A stretch of DNA of 64,000 nucleotides. It comes from Burkholderiales bacterium. GTDB lineage: Bacteria; Pseudomonadota; Gammaproteobacteria; Burkholderiales; Burkholderiaceae_C. Shown piece by piece: positions 1 to 12,294 of the stretch. The stretch lies in assembly GCA_030604135.1 (NCBI GenBank), contig JAUVWL010000016.1:36241-100240 (forward strand), given 5' to 3'. Position numbers and translations under genes: made by a program. The notes under the pieces are model-generated. The model did not search any database and was not told the DNA's origin. It worked only from the letters and a program-made list of their open reading frames with translations. The stretch's first letter is position 1; each line of letters begins with the position of its first letter.

Positions 1-401
1 AGGTGGGCACGCACCAGGCGCACGGTCTTTCTCTCGTCGCCCAGGTAGAACGACACCTCGCCGCCCTGCACCACCGGGATCTCGAACTGGCTGATCTGGT
101 AGCCCTTGGGCAGGTCGGGGTAGAAGTAATTCTTGCGCGCGAACACGCTCTGCTCGGCGATGTGCGAACCCAGCGCCAGACCGAGGCGGATGGCACAGGC
201 GACCGCCTCGCGGTTCATCACCGGCAACGTGCCCGGCAGGGCCAGGTCCACCGCGCAGGCCTGGGTGTTGGGCTCGGCGCCGAAGGCCGTGGGCGCGCGG
301 CTGAAGATTTTGCTCTGCGTGGCCAGCTGGGCGTGGGTCTCGAAGCCGATCACGACTTCGTAGCCTTGCACCAGCAGAGATGCTTTTTTCTTGTCGCTCA
401 T
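1..401 (-). CDS. gatB: Asp/Glu-tRNA amidotransferase subunit B, N-terminal part (cut by window edge)
   Basis: This is the N-terminal 133 residues of GatB, the subunit that holds mischarged Glu-tRNA(Gln) or Asp-tRNA(Asn) while ammonia from GatA amidates the amino acid. The visible residues show the family signature: GFETHAQL near the N-terminus, then [18 protein letters not shown]. The start is the ATG at 399-401, preceded by a Lys-rich stretch after MSDKKK. The gene continues beyond base 1. It follows gatA by 2 bp on the same strand, so gatC-gatA-gatB form one operon. Identity rests on family motifs and on the adjoining gatA and gatC. Confidence 0.95.
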   Translation of the reverse strand, partial: MSDKKKASLLVQGYEVVIGFETHAQLATQSKIFSRAPTAFGAEPNTQACAVDLALPGTLPVMNREAVACAIRLGLALGSHIAEQSVFARKNYFYPDLPKGYQISQFEIPVVQGGEVSFYLGDERKTVRLVRAH

Positions 402-403
402 GT

Positions 404-1894
404 TCAGAAGCCCTCCGGCGTCTTCTTGTGCCAGTCGGTGGCCTGCTGGAAGGCGTGCGCGGTCTGCAACAACTCGGCTTCCTTGAAATAGTTGCCAATC
501 AATTGCAGGCCCACCGGGAGGTGCCCGGTTCCGAAGCCCGCCGGCACGCTCATGCCGGGCAGGCCGGCCAGCGAAGCCGGCAGGGTGAAGATGTCGGCCA
601 GGTAGTTGGCCACCGGGTCGTCGGCCTTGTCGCCGATCTGCCAGGCGGTGGTGGGCGCGGCCGGGCCGGCGATCACGTCGCACTGGGCAAAGGCGTCCTG
701 GAAGTCCTGCGCGATCAGTCGGCGAATCTGCTGCGCCTTGAGGTAATACGCGTCGTAATAGCCGTGGCTCAGCACATAGGTGCCGATCATGATGCGGCGC
801 TGCACCTCGGGCCCGAAGCCTTCGCTGCGCGACTTTTTGTACATGTCCAGCAAGTCGTCGTACTGCGCGGCGCGGTGGCCGAACTTCACACCATCGAAAC
901 GGCTGAGGTTGGACGAGGCTTCGGCCGGGGCGATGATGTAGTAAACCGGAATGGACAGCTCGGTGCGCGGCAGCGAAATGTCGACCAGGGTGGCGCCCAG
1001 CTTTTCGTATTCGGCCAGAGCGGCACGCACGGTGGAGAGCACGTCGGTCGCGCAGCCTTCACCGAAAAACTCCTTGGGCAGACCGATGCGCAGACCCTTG
1101 AGCGGTTGCGTGGCGGTCGCGCCTTCACGAGCTTGCCCCAGCAGGCGCGTGTAGTCCTCGGCCGGGTGGTCCAGGCTGGTCGAATCGCGGTCGATGTCCG
1201 GTCCGGCCATGGCCGTCAGCAGCGTGGCACAGTCGGCGGCGCTGCGCGCCATCGGGCCGGCCTGGTCCAGGCTGGAGGCGAAGGCGATCATGCCGTAGCG
1301 CGAGCAGCGGCCGTAGGTGGGCTTGATGCCGGTGACGTTGCAGAAGCTCGCGGGCTGGCGGATCGAGCCGCCGGTGTCGGTGCCGGTGACAGCCGGGGCC
1401 AGGCGCGCGGCCACGGCCACGGCCGAACCGCCCGAGGAGCCGCCGGGCACGCGCGCCGTGTCCCAGGGGTTGCGGGCCACGCCGTAGGCCGAGTTCTCGT
1501 TGCTGCCGCCCATGGCGAACTCGTCGCAGTTGAGCTTGCCCAGGGTCACAGCGCCGGCCTTGGCCAGGTTCGCCACGACGGTGGCATCGAACGGGCTCTG
1601 ATAGCCCTCCAGCATCTTGGAACCGGCTGTACTCGGGAAGCCCTGCGTGACGAAGATGTCCTTGTGCGCCAGCGGCACACCCAGCAGCGGGCCTTGCTCG
1701 CCGGCCGCGATGCGGGCGTCAGCGGCTTTGGCCTGGGCCAGCGTCAGGTCTTCGTTGAAGGCCAGGTAGGCACCCAGGTTCTGGTGCTGCTTCGCGCGCG
1801 CCAGCAGGGCCTGCGCAGCTTCGACGGAAGACGTTTTCTTGTCGGCGATGGCGGCCGCCAGCTCGGCCACGCCCCATTGATGCAGGTCGCTCAT
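404..1894 (-). CDS. gatA: Asp/Glu-tRNA amidotransferase subunit A (amidase)
   Basis: GatA (496 aa) hydrolyses glutamine and supplies ammonia to GatB in the indirect route to Gln-tRNA(Gln)/Asn-tRNA(Asn). It is an amidase-signature enzyme. The Ser-cis-Ser-Lys triad is visible: Lys78 in LAHKDI, Ser153 in GGSSGGSA and Ser177 in [10 protein letters not shown]. Length and motifs are normal for the family. Its ATG overlaps the gatC stop by 4 bp (ATGA), indicating translational coupling, and gatB starts 2 bp after its stop. Nothing unusual is seen. Confidence 0.97.
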   Translation of the reverse strand: MSDLHQWGVAELAAAIADKKTSSVEAAQALLARAKQHQNLGAYLAFNEDLTLAQAKAADARIAAGEQGPLLGVPLAHKDIFVTQGFPSTAGSKMLEGYQSPFDATVVANLAKAGAVTLGKLNCDEFAMGGSNENSAYGVARNPWDTARVPGGSSGGSAVAVAARLAPAVTGTDTGGSIRQPASFCNVTGIKPTYGRCSRYGMIAFASSLDQAGPMARSAADCATLLTAMAGPDIDRDSTSLDHPAEDYTRLLGQAREGATATQPLKGLRIGLPKEFFGEGCATDVLSTVRAALAEYEKLGATLVDISLPRTELSIPVYYIIAPAEASSNLSRFDGVKFGHRAAQYDDLLDMYKKSRSEGFGPEVQRRIMIGTYVLSHGYYDAYYLKAQQIRRLIAQDFQDAFAQCDVIAGPAAPTTAWQIGDKADDPVANYLADIFTLPASLAGLPGMSVPAGFGTGHLPVGLQLIGNYFKEAELLQTAHAFQQATDWHKKTPEGF

Positions 1895-2190
1895 TCGATC
1901 ACCTTGGGCACGAGGAACAGGCCACGCTCGACGGCCGGGGCGCTTTTCTGGTTGGCCTCGCGGTTGTCCGGTTCACTGGCGACGTCGGGCCGCAGGCGCA
2001 GGCTGACGTGGTCGATGACGGCTGTCGGGTGGGCCAGTGGCTCGACACCGGTGGTGTCCACCGCTTTAATCTGTTCGACGATGTCGAAGAAGCCGTTGAG
2101 CTGGGTCAGCATGCGCTCGGCCTCGGCCGGCGGCATGTTCAGCCGCGCCAGGTGGGCGATGCGCCCGATGTCGGACAGGGTCAGGGACAT
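1891..2190 (-). CDS. gatC: Asp/Glu-tRNA amidotransferase subunit C
   Basis: GatC (99 aa) is the small subunit that wraps around the GatA-GatB interface and stabilises the amidotransferase. The sequence begins [17 protein letters not shown], the usual GatC N-terminus, and ends in LVPKVIE, the conserved C-terminal strand. The ATG at 2188-2190 is chosen because the homologous N-terminus starts there; the open frame continues upstream to 2319 without recognisable sequence. It is first in the gatCAB operon and divergent from mreB. Confidence 0.95.
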   Translation of the reverse strand: MSLTLSDIGRIAHLARLNMPPAEAERMLTQLNGFFDIVEQIKAVDTTGVEPLAHPTAVIDHVSLRLRPDVASEPDNREANQKSAPAVERGLFLVPKVIE

Positions 2191-3527
<1,337 letters not shown>

Positions 3528-3575
3528 GCGCGCGCCGGTCTCCGGCGCCCACCTCGCCCCCAGCCCGCCACCGAC

Positions 3576-4517
3576 ATGCCACTGGGCACCCTGGACCGAA
3601 CGCCACCGCCCTTCTTCAAGCAGGGACCGTCGGCGCTGTCCAAACTGGTGGTGTTCAGCGCGGTTTCGGTGTTTCTCATGGTGGCTGACCTGCGGCTGCA
3701 GGTCACCGCCCCCATGCGCTCGGCCATTGCCACGGCGCTGTACCCGGTGCAATGGGCGGTGATGCAGCCCGTCCAGGCGGCCATGGGCATCGGCGGTTAT
3801 TTTTCTTCCTTGCACCGCGCCCAGCAGACCGAGGCCGATGCACTGCGCCGCCTGGCCCACCAAGCCGACCGGCACCTGCAACTGGAGCAGCTGGCACTGG
3901 AGAACCAGCAACTGCGCGAGCTGCTGGCCATGCGCGAGCGCATCAGCAGCCCATCGGTCGGTGCCCAGGTGCTGTACGACTCGGCCGACCCGTTTTCACG
4001 CCGTGTGGTGATCGACCGAGGTCAGACCCATGGGATTGTGGCCGGCTCGCCGGTGATCGACGAATCGGGTGTGCTGGGGCAGGTCACCCGGGTCTACCCC
4101 CTGGTCTCCGAGGTCACGCTGCTGATCGACCGGGATCAGGTCATCCCGGTGCTCAACACCCGCACCGGCGTGCGCGGGGTCGCCTTTGGTCAGCCTTCGG
4201 CCTCCGGTGACGGACTGGAGCTGCGCTACACCCTGGCCAGCACCGACATCGAGGAGGGCGACCTGTTGACCACCAGCGGCATCGACGGCGTCTACCCGCC
4301 GGGTCTGCCTGTGGCCCGTGTCACGCGCATCGAGCGCCGCGCCGAGTCGTCTTTCAGCCGCGTGCAGTGCGAACCGATGGCCCGCATGCAGGGTACCCTC
4401 CATGTGCTGGTGCTGGGGCCCACCGGACTGCAGTTGCCGCCCCCTCCTGCGCCTGAGGAGGGTCCCAACCGGCAGCGCCGCGACCGCCACGGCAACACAC
4501 CAGGGGCCGCACCATGA
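3576..4517 (+). CDS. mreC: Rod-shape-determining protein MreC
   Basis: MreC (313 aa) is a periplasmic scaffold that activates the elongasome transpeptidase PBP2. One transmembrane helix lies at about residues 24-44 (VVFSAVSVFLMVADL), followed by a coiled coil at about 80-118 (repeated Leu/Glu/Gln) and the beta-barrel domain beginning near SPSVGAQVLYDSADPFS. A Pro-rich cytologically uncharacterised tail follows LGPTGLQ. It begins 48 bp after mreB and its stop overlaps the mreD start by 4 bp. Confidence 0.95.
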   Translation: MPLGTLDRTPPPFFKQGPSALSKLVVFSAVSVFLMVADLRLQVTAPMRSAIATALYPVQWAVMQPVQAAMGIGGYFSSLHRAQQTEADALRRLAHQADRHLQLEQLALENQQLRELLAMRERISSPSVGAQVLYDSADPFSRRVVIDRGQTHGIVAGSPVIDESGVLGQVTRVYPLVSEVTLLIDRDQVIPVLNTRTGVRGVAFGQPSASGDGLELRYTLASTDIEEGDLLTTSGIDGVYPPGLPVARVTRIERRAESSFSRVQCEPMARMQGTLHVLVLGPTGLQLPPPPAPEEGPNRQRRDRHGNTPGAAP

Positions 4518-5044
4518 TCATGCGCCCAGGCCAGCAACTGCTGCTGCCCGCCAACCGCGCCTTCATCTGGTCCAGCCTCGTGTTTGCGCTGGCGGTCAAC
4601 ATGCTGAGCAACATGGGCTTGTGGGGCCGTGCGGCCTGGGTGCCCGATCTGCTGGCGGTGACCCTGGTGTTCTGGTGCGTGCACCAACCCTTGCGCATCG
4701 GTGTGGGTGTGGCCTTCATCTTCGGCCTGCTGATGGACGTGCACCAGGGCGCCCTGCTCGGCCAGCATGCGCTGGCCTACACCGTCATGGCTTTTTTTGC
4801 CGTGGCCATGCACCGGCGCCTGCTGTGGTTTGCGGTGCCCACCCAGGCGGTGCAGGTGTTTCCCCTGTTCCTCGCTGCCCATGTGCTGGTGCTGGTGGTG
4901 CGCATGGCTTCGGGCGGCACCTTTCCGGGCTGGACGTTCTTCCTGGCGCCGTTCATCGAAACCGTACTCTGGCCATTGGTGAGCGTGGTGCTGCTGGCCC
5001 CCCAGCGCAGAGCCCCTGACCCCGATGAAAACCGGCCGCTGTAA
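4514..5044 (+). CDS. mreD: Rod-shape-determining membrane protein MreD
   Basis: MreD (176 aa) is an integral membrane partner of MreC. Several hydrophobic helices are visible, including FIWSSLVFALAVNMLSNM, LLAVTLVFWCVHQPLRIG and VFPLFLAAHVLVLVV. The conserved GVGVAFIFGLLMDVHQGALLGQ segment is characteristic of the family. The ATG overlaps the mreC stop, so it is translationally coupled. Downstream, a palindromic repeat separates it from mrdA. Confidence 0.93.
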   Translation: MIMRPGQQLLLPANRAFIWSSLVFALAVNMLSNMGLWGRAAWVPDLLAVTLVFWCVHQPLRIGVGVAFIFGLLMDVHQGALLGQHALAYTVMAFFAVAMHRRLLWFAVPTQAVQVFPLFLAAHVLVLVVRMASGGTFPGWTFFLAPFIETVLWPLVSVVLLAPQRRAPDPDENRPL

Positions 5045-5051
5045 ATGTTCA

Positions 5052-5119
5052 CCCCTGCGCCGCCTTCGGCGTCACCCCCTCAAGGGGGCGATGCGAGTGG
5101 CCCGGCAAAGCCGGTTCCA
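5052..5119 (-). repeat. GC-rich palindromic repeat, family A, reverse orientation
   Basis: This intergenic element between mreD and mrdA reads, on the minus strand, GGAACCGGCTTTGCCGGG, then a CCCCCT-AGGGGG-like core (here CCCCCTTGAGGGGG), then GAAGGCGGCGCAGGGG. Five related copies occur in the hydrogenase locus, at about 13840, 23853, 27935, 29434 and 31004. Each has an imperfect palindromic left arm, a C-run/G-run core and a GCGAAGCGGCGC-type right arm. Such repeats are common in Comamonadaceae genomes; their function is unknown. Confidence 0.8.
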
Positions 5120-5205
5120 CCGCATCCTGACCTGGGCCCGGCGAACGGATTGGATCTGCGGTAAAAACAGGTTTCCCTCGGTCGTGAAGGGGCTGTGCAC
5201 ACCAA

Positions 5206-7161
5206 ATGACTGAATTGCGCAACGTTGAGGCCGACCTGGACCGGTTCCGGTTGCGGGTGCTGGTGGCCGCGCTGGCGGTGCTGGTCGCGTTTGGTCTGCT
5301 GGCGGCACGCATGGTCCACCTGCAGGTCAACAAGCACGAGCAACTGATGGCCCAGGCCGAGAGCAACCGCACGGCGGTGTTGCCGGTGGTGCCCAACCGG
5401 GGGCAGATCGTCGACCGCAACGGCCACGTGCTGGCCACCAACTTCTCGGCCTACACGCTGGAGATCACTCCGTCGCGGGTCAGGGACCTGGAGGCCACCA
5501 TCGATGCGCTGAGCGAGGTGGTCGACATCCAGCCCAGGGACCGGCGTCGATTTCGGCAGCTGCGCGAGGAGTCCCGCCGTTTCGACTCCCTGCCGATCCG
5601 CACCCGCCTGACCGACGAGGAGGTGGCCCGCTTCACCGCCCAGCGCTACCGGTTCCCGGGGGTGGACGTGCGCGCCCGGTTGATCAGGCACTACCCGAAC
5701 GGGGAGGTGGCCAGCCATGTGATCGGCTACATCGGCCGCATCAACCAGCGCGAAAAGGAGATGATCGAGGACTGGCCTGAAGAGGACCAGGCGAACTACC
5801 GGGGCACTGAGCACATTGGCAAGCTGGGGGCCGAACAGAGTTTCGAGCGGCAACTGCACGGCACCACCGGCTTCGAACGGGTGGAGACCTCGGCCGGTGG
5901 GCGTGCCGTGCGCCTGCTGGCCAGCACGCCCGCGGTACCGGGCGACACCCTGATGCTGTCGATCGACATACGACTGCAGCGACTGATCGAGGACATGTTT
6001 GGCGAGCGTCGGGGCGCACTGGTCGCCATCGACCCACGCAATGGTGAGGTGCTGGCCTTTGTTTCCAAGCCGACCTTCGACCCCAACCTGTTTGTCGAAG
6101 GCATCGACGTGGACAACTGGCGCGCACTCAACGAGTCCATCGACAAACCCCTGCTCAACCGCGCCTTGAGGGGAACCTACCCACCGGGGTCGACCTACAA
6201 ACCCTTCATGGCCCTGGCGGCACTGGAAACCGGCAAGCGCACGCCGCAGACCGTCATCAACGACCCCGGCTTCTGGATGCTGGGCAACCACCGCTTCCGG
6301 GGTCATGCCACCGGCCCGACCAATCTGCACCACAGCCTGGTCAAGTCGAGCAACGCCTACTACTACTCGCTGGCCAACGAGATGGGTGTGGACGCCATCC
6401 ACGACTTCATGAAACCGCTGGGCTTCGGTCAGCTCACCGGCATCGACCTGCGTGGCGAGGTGCGCGGTGTGCTGCCCAGCCAGGCCTGGAAACGCCAGAC
6501 CTACCGGCGCCCCGAACAGCAGCGCTGGTACGCCGGAGAAACGATTTCACTGGGCATCGGCCAGGGCTACAACAACTTCACCATCCTGCAGCTGGCACAC
6601 GCCATGGCCACCTTGGCCAATCGGGGGGTACGGCACACACCCCACGTGGCGTTGGCCATTCAGGACGTGCTCACCCGCGAGCGCACCCTGTTGTCCGACC
6701 CCCAGGGCACCGACCTGAAGTACCGCCCGGAGAACCTCAAGGCCGTCTTGCACGCGATGGCCGACACCACCGTCAATGGCACGGCCGCCCGGGTGTTTGC
6801 TGGTGCCGGCTACAGCAGCGGCGGCAAGACCGGCACGGCCCAGGCCGTCACCATCGGGCAAAAAGAACGCTACGACGCCAAGAAGCTGGAAGAGCACCAG
6901 CGAGATCATTCACTCTACGTGGCGTTTGCGCCGGCCGAAAACCCCACGGTGGCGCTGGCGGTGATTGTGGAGAACGCCGGGTTTGGTGCGGCCCATGCGG
7001 CACCGATCGCGCGCCGGGTGTTCGACTACCTGCTCATGGACCAGTACCCGAACCCGCAGGACATGGCGGCGGTCCAGCGTGGGCAGGCCACGGTCCCGAT
7101 CGGCACACCGCTCAAGGCCAGCGAAATGGTGTGGCCGCTGGACCCGTCCACCGCACCCTGA
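5206..7161 (+). CDS. mrdA: Penicillin-binding protein 2, elongasome transpeptidase
   Basis: MrdA/PBP2 (651 aa) cross-links peptidoglycan during elongation. A single signal-anchor helix lies at about residues 16-34, followed by the dimerisation domain (PNRGQIVDRNG at 63-73). The catalytic domain has the three active-site motifs: Ser329-Thr-Tyr-Lys332 (SxxK, in PPGSTYKPF), Ser382-Ser-Asn384 (SxN) and Lys542-Thr-Gly544 (KTG). In many relatives rodA follows directly; here the next gene is a permease on the opposite strand, so rodA must lie elsewhere or be absent. Confidence 0.96.
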   Translation: MTELRNVEADLDRFRLRVLVAALAVLVAFGLLAARMVHLQVNKHEQLMAQAESNRTAVLPVVPNRGQIVDRNGHVLATNFSAYTLEITPSRVRDLEATIDALSEVVDIQPRDRRRFRQLREESRRFDSLPIRTRLTDEEVARFTAQRYRFPGVDVRARLIRHYPNGEVASHVIGYIGRINQREKEMIEDWPEEDQANYRGTEHIGKLGAEQSFERQLHGTTGFERVETSAGGRAVRLLASTPAVPGDTLMLSIDIRLQRLIEDMFGERRGALVAIDPRNGEVLAFVSKPTFDPNLFVEGIDVDNWRALNESIDKPLLNRALRGTYPPGSTYKPFMALAALETGKRTPQTVINDPGFWMLGNHRFRGHATGPTNLHHSLVKSSNAYYYSLANEMGVDAIHDFMKPLGFGQLTGIDLRGEVRGVLPSQAWKRQTYRRPEQQRWYAGETISLGIGQGYNNFTILQLAHAMATLANRGVRHTPHVALAIQDVLTRERTLLSDPQGTDLKYRPENLKAVLHAMADTTVNGTAARVFAGAGYSSGGKTGTAQAVTIGQKERYDAKKLEEHQRDHSLYVAFAPAENPTVALAVIVENAGFGAAHAAPIARRVFDYLLMDQYPNPQDMAAVQRGQATVPIGTPLKASEMVWPLDPSTAP

Positions 7162-7179
7162 TCTGCGAGCCGACCTCGC

Positions 7180-7938
7180 TCAGCGAATCCAGGCGTCGTA
7201 GCCGGTCTTGAGGATCAGGGCGCTGACCACGACGATGAACGCACCGCGCACGAAACCGCTGCCGTGCTTGAGGGCCAGTCGCGTGCCCAGCAGACTACCA
7301 ACCACGTTGGCCACCGCCATGACCACGGCGAAATGCCACCAGACATGGCCCTTGGCGGCGAACAGCATCAGCGCGGCCAGGTTGGAGGTGGTGTTGAGCA
7401 GCTTGGCGCTGGCACTGGCGTGCAGGAAGTCGTAGCCCAGCCAGCGCACGAACAGGAAGACGAAGAAGCTGCCGGTGCCCGGCCCGAAGAAGCCGTCGTA
7501 GAAACCGATGGTCAGGCCCAGGGTGGCAGCGGCCAGCGCTTCGCGCCGGCCGGCAAAGCGCGGCGTGTGGTGGCGCCCCAGATCCTTGCGCGCCAACGTG
7601 TAGGCCAGCACCCCGATGAGGATGGCCGGCAGCACCCGACGCAGGAAGTCGGGCGAGATCACGGTCACCGCCCAGGCGCCGGCCATGGAGCCGGCAAAGC
7701 AGACCGCCGCCGCCGGCAGCAGGGCGCCCCAGGGCATGTGCACACGCCGTGCGTACTGCACCGTGGCCGCCGCCGTGCCCCAGATGGACGCGCTCTTGTT
7801 GACGCCGAACAGCGTGGCCGGGTGGGTGTTGGGAAAAACGGCAAACAGGGCGGGTACCAGAATGAGCCCGCCACCGCCCACGATCGAGTCGACAAAACCG
7901 GCGAACAGTGACGCCAAAGAGACCAGAAACAGCTCCAT
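7180..7938 (-). CDS. TSUP-family (TauE/SafE-type) membrane permease
   Basis: This 252-aa protein is a predicted anion or sulfur-compound transporter of the TSUP family. It has about seven to eight hydrophobic helices and the paired family motifs: the N-terminal VDSIVGGGGLILVPAL and the second-half FYDGFFGPGTGSFFVFLF. The substrate cannot be inferred. It is convergent with mrdA (18-bp gap) and lies 70 bp downstream of hoxJ on the same strand, so it could receive read-through from the hydrogenase block. No link to hydrogen metabolism is established. Confidence 0.88.
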   Translation of the reverse strand: MELFLVSLASLFAGFVDSIVGGGGLILVPALFAVFPNTHPATLFGVNKSASIWGTAAATVQYARRVHMPWGALLPAAAVCFAGSMAGAWAVTVISPDFLRRVLPAILIGVLAYTLARKDLGRHHTPRFAGRREALAAATLGLTIGFYDGFFGPGTGSFFVFLFVRWLGYDFLHASASAKLLNTTSNLAALMLFAAKGHVWWHFAVVMAVANVVGSLLGTRLALKHGSGFVRGAFIVVVSALILKTGYDAWIR

Positions 7939-8008
7939 GGGTCGATTGTCACCGCAGCCGGTTCATCGGCCCGGCTGGCCAGTCGCCTGCGGGAACGGAC
8001 CGGCCGCG

Positions 8009-9352
<1,344 letters not shown>

Positions 9353-9353
9353 T

Positions 9354-10814
9354 TCAGTGCACCGTGCAGACCATGCAGGGGTCGAAGGAACGAACAACGT
9401 GTTGAACAGCGACCGGGGTGCACTCGCCCGGTCGAACCGGTGCGCCGACCAGGGCTTGCTCCAGCGCACCGGGTACGCCAGCGGCATCGCGGGGGGAAAA
9501 GTTCCAGCTGGTCGGTGCGACGATCTGGTAGTTGGCGATGCGGCCGTGCTGCACCACCAGCCAGTGGCCCAGGCTGCCGCGCGCGGCCTCGGACAGGCCC
9601 ATGCCCTGGCCATGCTCCGGCAGGCGCACCGGTTCACAGAAACGCTCACCCGGTTGCAGGGCCTGCAACCAGGCCTCCATCAGGGGAACCACCCGGGCCA
9701 GTTCGATCAGGCGCGCCAGCACGCGGGTATAGACCACCCCGCCGTGCCGCTGCACCGCGTCTCGCACCACTGCCTGCCCGCCGGTCAACTGCCTGGCGAT
9801 GGCACCGGTCTCGACCACCTCACCGCCCAGGCGAGGCGCCTTGTTCCAGGTGTAGGCCTGGGGTTTGTCGGGCTCGGGCCGTGTCAGGCCGTGCCAGGGA
9901 TGCAGTGGCGCGCGGGCCTGGGCGAGCCAGGCGTGGGAGGCGTCTTCGCTGATGCTGTGGGTGTCCACCGCTTCGATTTCCTGAGCGCCGTGGCGCCAGA
10001 GGCCACCGGGCAGGGCAAAGCCCCCATCGGACAGCGGATAGGCGCCATAGCTCAGGTAGCGCCCCGGCCCCGGCCCCAGGGACTGCAGTTCCAGGTCCTG
10101 CACCAGGCTCAGGAAGTAGCGCAGGTCACCTCCCATCGGGTCGCGGGCGTGCCAGGCCCACAAGGCGTCCTCGTCTTCCAGCGAGGTGATGAGTTCCAGC
10201 GGGGCATCGAACAGCTGTTGTTCCAGAAAGCGCCGGAACTCGCGCACGCGCGCCAGCAGGCGCACACGCTCGGCCGCGTCGATGGCGCGGGTCGAGCCAC
10301 CTGGCTCGACGGACTGGGTGTGCGGCCATTTGCCACCCAGGGTGCCCAGCAGGTTGAACCAGCGCTGGCGGGCCGCCGTGGCCGCCCGCACCTGCTCGCC
10401 GCTGTCGGGCAGAAAGCGGCGACACAGCTCGGCGTGCCAGGGCCGGTCGGCGTACACCGGCCGGCAGAAGTCGGGCATGAAGAACAGATAGAAGTGCGTC
10501 AGGTGATCGGCCAGGTTCTCGACCGCGAGAATGAGGTTGGTGGCCAGCTGCCCGTTGGGTGGCGGGCTGACGCCCGCCAGGTCGGCCAGCGCGCGCGCCG
10601 CCGCCACCGACTGCGACACCGAACAGATGCCACAGATGCGCGGGACGTAGACCAGCGCATCGTGCGGGTCCTTGCCTTGCAGGATCTGCTCGAAACCACG
10701 GTACATGGTGGCGTTGACCTGGGCCGACGTGACGCGGCCATGGGCGATGTCGAGCCGGACTTCGAGATCACCTTCGACACGGTTGAACGGGCCGACCAGA
10801 AGACGGGAGCTCAT
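9354..10814 (-). CDS. hoxC: Regulatory (H2-sensing) NiFe hydrogenase large subunit
   Basis: HoxC/HupV (486 aa) carries the NiFe site of the cytoplasmic H2 sensor. The four Ni-ligand cysteines are Cys61 and Cys64 (RICGICSVS) and Cys480 and Cys483 (DPCMVCTVH). The protein stops exactly at that terminal His and so has no cleavable C-terminal extension, which is diagnostic of sensory hydrogenases and means no endopeptidase is needed. Its ATG overlaps the hoxB stop by 4 bp (ATGA). The start at 10812-10814 gives the MSSRLLVGPFNRVEGDL N-terminus expected for the family. Confidence 0.96.
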   Translation of the reverse strand: MSSRLLVGPFNRVEGDLEVRLDIAHGRVTSAQVNATMYRGFEQILQGKDPHDALVYVPRICGICSVSQSVAAARALADLAGVSPPPNGQLATNLILAVENLADHLTHFYLFFMPDFCRPVYADRPWHAELCRRFLPDSGEQVRAATAARQRWFNLLGTLGGKWPHTQSVEPGGSTRAIDAAERVRLLARVREFRRFLEQQLFDAPLELITSLEDEDALWAWHARDPMGGDLRYFLSLVQDLELQSLGPGPGRYLSYGAYPLSDGGFALPGGLWRHGAQEIEAVDTHSISEDASHAWLAQARAPLHPWHGLTRPEPDKPQAYTWNKAPRLGGEVVETGAIARQLTGGQAVVRDAVQRHGGVVYTRVLARLIELARVVPLMEAWLQALQPGERFCEPVRLPEHGQGMGLSEAARGSLGHWLVVQHGRIANYQIVAPTSWNFSPRDAAGVPGALEQALVGAPVRPGECTPVAVQHVVRSFDPCMVCTVH

Positions 10815-11806
10815 TTGAGGCGCGTCCTGCGGATGGCGGGCTTCTCCACGAGATGGTCCGCCACCGCGTTGTGCTTCACCCGCTTGGGTGTCGCGCTCTT
10901 GGACAGCGAGGCCAGCGCGACGAACCAGGCCTTGGGCATGTCGGTGGGCAGGCCGACCGGAATGCCGGCGATCTTGGGCGTCTGGTGGAAGGGGTGGCCC
11001 GGTTCCTGGAAGCCGGGCTCGGTGCAGGCGATGCAGGCGTAGCCGCCGCGGGTGCAGCTGCCCTCGCCGTTCCAGGGGCGGATGTTGCAGTCGGCGTGCA
11101 CCTGGGTGCCCTTGCAGCCCATGTGTTCCATCATGCAGCCCAGGTCGGAAGGCCTCTCGGCGCTGGCCTTGAACTCGTAGTACTCGTTGCGCGTGCAGCC
11201 GTGGTGCACCAGCTGGTCGGCGTAGAAGCGCGGGCGGGCCAGCGGGTCCAAATCGTCGGCGCCGAAGGCGTCGGCGGCCAGCGCCATCAGCGTGTCGATC
11301 ACCCAGCTCGGGTGCGTGGGGCAGCCGGCCACGTTGATGACCGGCAGGCCACTGCCACTGCGGAAGTCGGCGCCCAGCAGACCGCCCAGGCGGTCGTCCT
11401 CGTACTGCAGGCCGCAGGCGTCGGTGGGGTTGTCGCCGCCGGCCGTGACGCCGCCCCAGGCCGCGCAGCTGCCGATGGCCAGCACATGCTGCGCCTTCGC
11501 CGCCAGTTCGCGCACCCAGTGAATCATGGGCTGGCCGGTTCCCGCGAGCATGTGAAATCGCCCGGTGCCGTTCGGGCCGCGCAGCAGCGAGCCTTCGACG
11601 CACAGTGCGTCCAGCCGGGTGTCACCACTCAGCACCGACTGCAGCAAAGCCAGCACGTCCTCGCCACTGGCGAGCGACAGCGAGGGGTGCCAGAGCATGT
11701 GAATGCCCGCGTCGCGCAGGTGGCCCTGGAAGTCGGTGGTGTCGGCGCACAGCAGTGACATGCTGCAGCCGCCGCAGCCACCCGATTGCAGCCAGAGGAC
11801 GTTCAT
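10811..11806 (-). CDS. hoxB: Regulatory (H2-sensing) NiFe hydrogenase small subunit
   Basis: HoxB/HupU (331 aa) carries the three Fe-S clusters of the H2 sensor. Proximal-cluster cysteines are visible at Cys11 and Cys14 (SGGCGGCSMS), and more lie in AIGSCAAWGG, VAGCPTHPSW and GCMMEHMGCKG. It has no twin-arginine signal, consistent with a cytoplasmic sensor, unlike HoxK in this window. It overlaps hoxC and hoxW by 4 bp each. With HoxC and HoxJ it forms the H2-sensing complex. Confidence 0.95.
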   Translation of the reverse strand: MNVLWLQSGGCGGCSMSLLCADTTDFQGHLRDAGIHMLWHPSLSLASGEDVLALLQSVLSGDTRLDALCVEGSLLRGPNGTGRFHMLAGTGQPMIHWVRELAAKAQHVLAIGSCAAWGGVTAGGDNPTDACGLQYEDDRLGGLLGADFRSGSGLPVINVAGCPTHPSWVIDTLMALAADAFGADDLDPLARPRFYADQLVHHGCTRNEYYEFKASAERPSDLGCMMEHMGCKGTQVHADCNIRPWNGEGSCTRGGYACIACTEPGFQEPGHPFHQTPKIAGIPVGLPTDMPKAWFVALASLSKSATPKRVKHNAVADHLVEKPAIRRTRLK

Positions 11807-12294
11807 GCGGTCACCTCCTCAGCGGTGGGTTTGCCAGCCAACCAGCCGCGCGCCCAGGTGAAAGCCTGTTCCAGATCGGCCAGCGCCTGCGCGCCGGGCG
11901 CGGTGCCCAGGTCGAAGGCCGATGCGCGGATGGCCAGCAGGGTCGCGGGTGGCGGCGGTTGGTGATGCAGATTCTGGAACACCTGCAGCACCGCCTCGGG
12001 CGCCAGCGCGTGGCTGCCGAGACCACCGCCCCGCGCGGCTTGCAACGAGCGCACAGTGAACGGCTCAGCCAGGTCCACCGCGGCATCGACGAACAGAATG
12101 CGCTCGCGGCCCACCAGATCCAGCGCGTGCTCCACCTGCAGCTGGAAATCGGTCAGCACCTCGGCGCGGTCGGTGGTTTGCGAGTCCTGCATGTGAGCCA
12201 ACAAACGCTCAGCCAGCAGCGGCCCCAGCGCGTCGTCGCCCCGGCTGGGGTTGCCCCAGGCCAGCACCAGCAGCGGCGGCACCCTCGTGCTCAT
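11803..12294 (-). CDS. hoxW: HoxW endopeptidase for soluble hydrogenase HoxH maturation
   Basis: This 163-aa protein belongs to the HycI/HupD-type hydrogenase maturation proteases, which remove the C-terminal extension of the large subunit after NiFe insertion. The motif LAWGNPSRGDDALGP at residues 11-24 contains the acidic Ni-probing residues, and LFVDAAVDL holds the second Asp. Its ATG overlaps the hoxH stop by 4 bp, so HoxH is the likely target. The separate HoxM protease near 28.4-29.0 kb presumably serves HoxG. The open frame upstream of 12294 lies only inside hoxH. Confidence 0.9.
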   Translation of the reverse strand: MSTRVPPLLVLAWGNPSRGDDALGPLLAERLLAHMQDSQTTDRAEVLTDFQLQVEHALDLVGRERILFVDAAVDLAEPFTVRSLQAARGGGLGSHALAPEAVLQVFQNLHHQPPPPATLLAIRASAFDLGTAPGAQALADLEQAFTWARGWLAGKPTAEEVTA

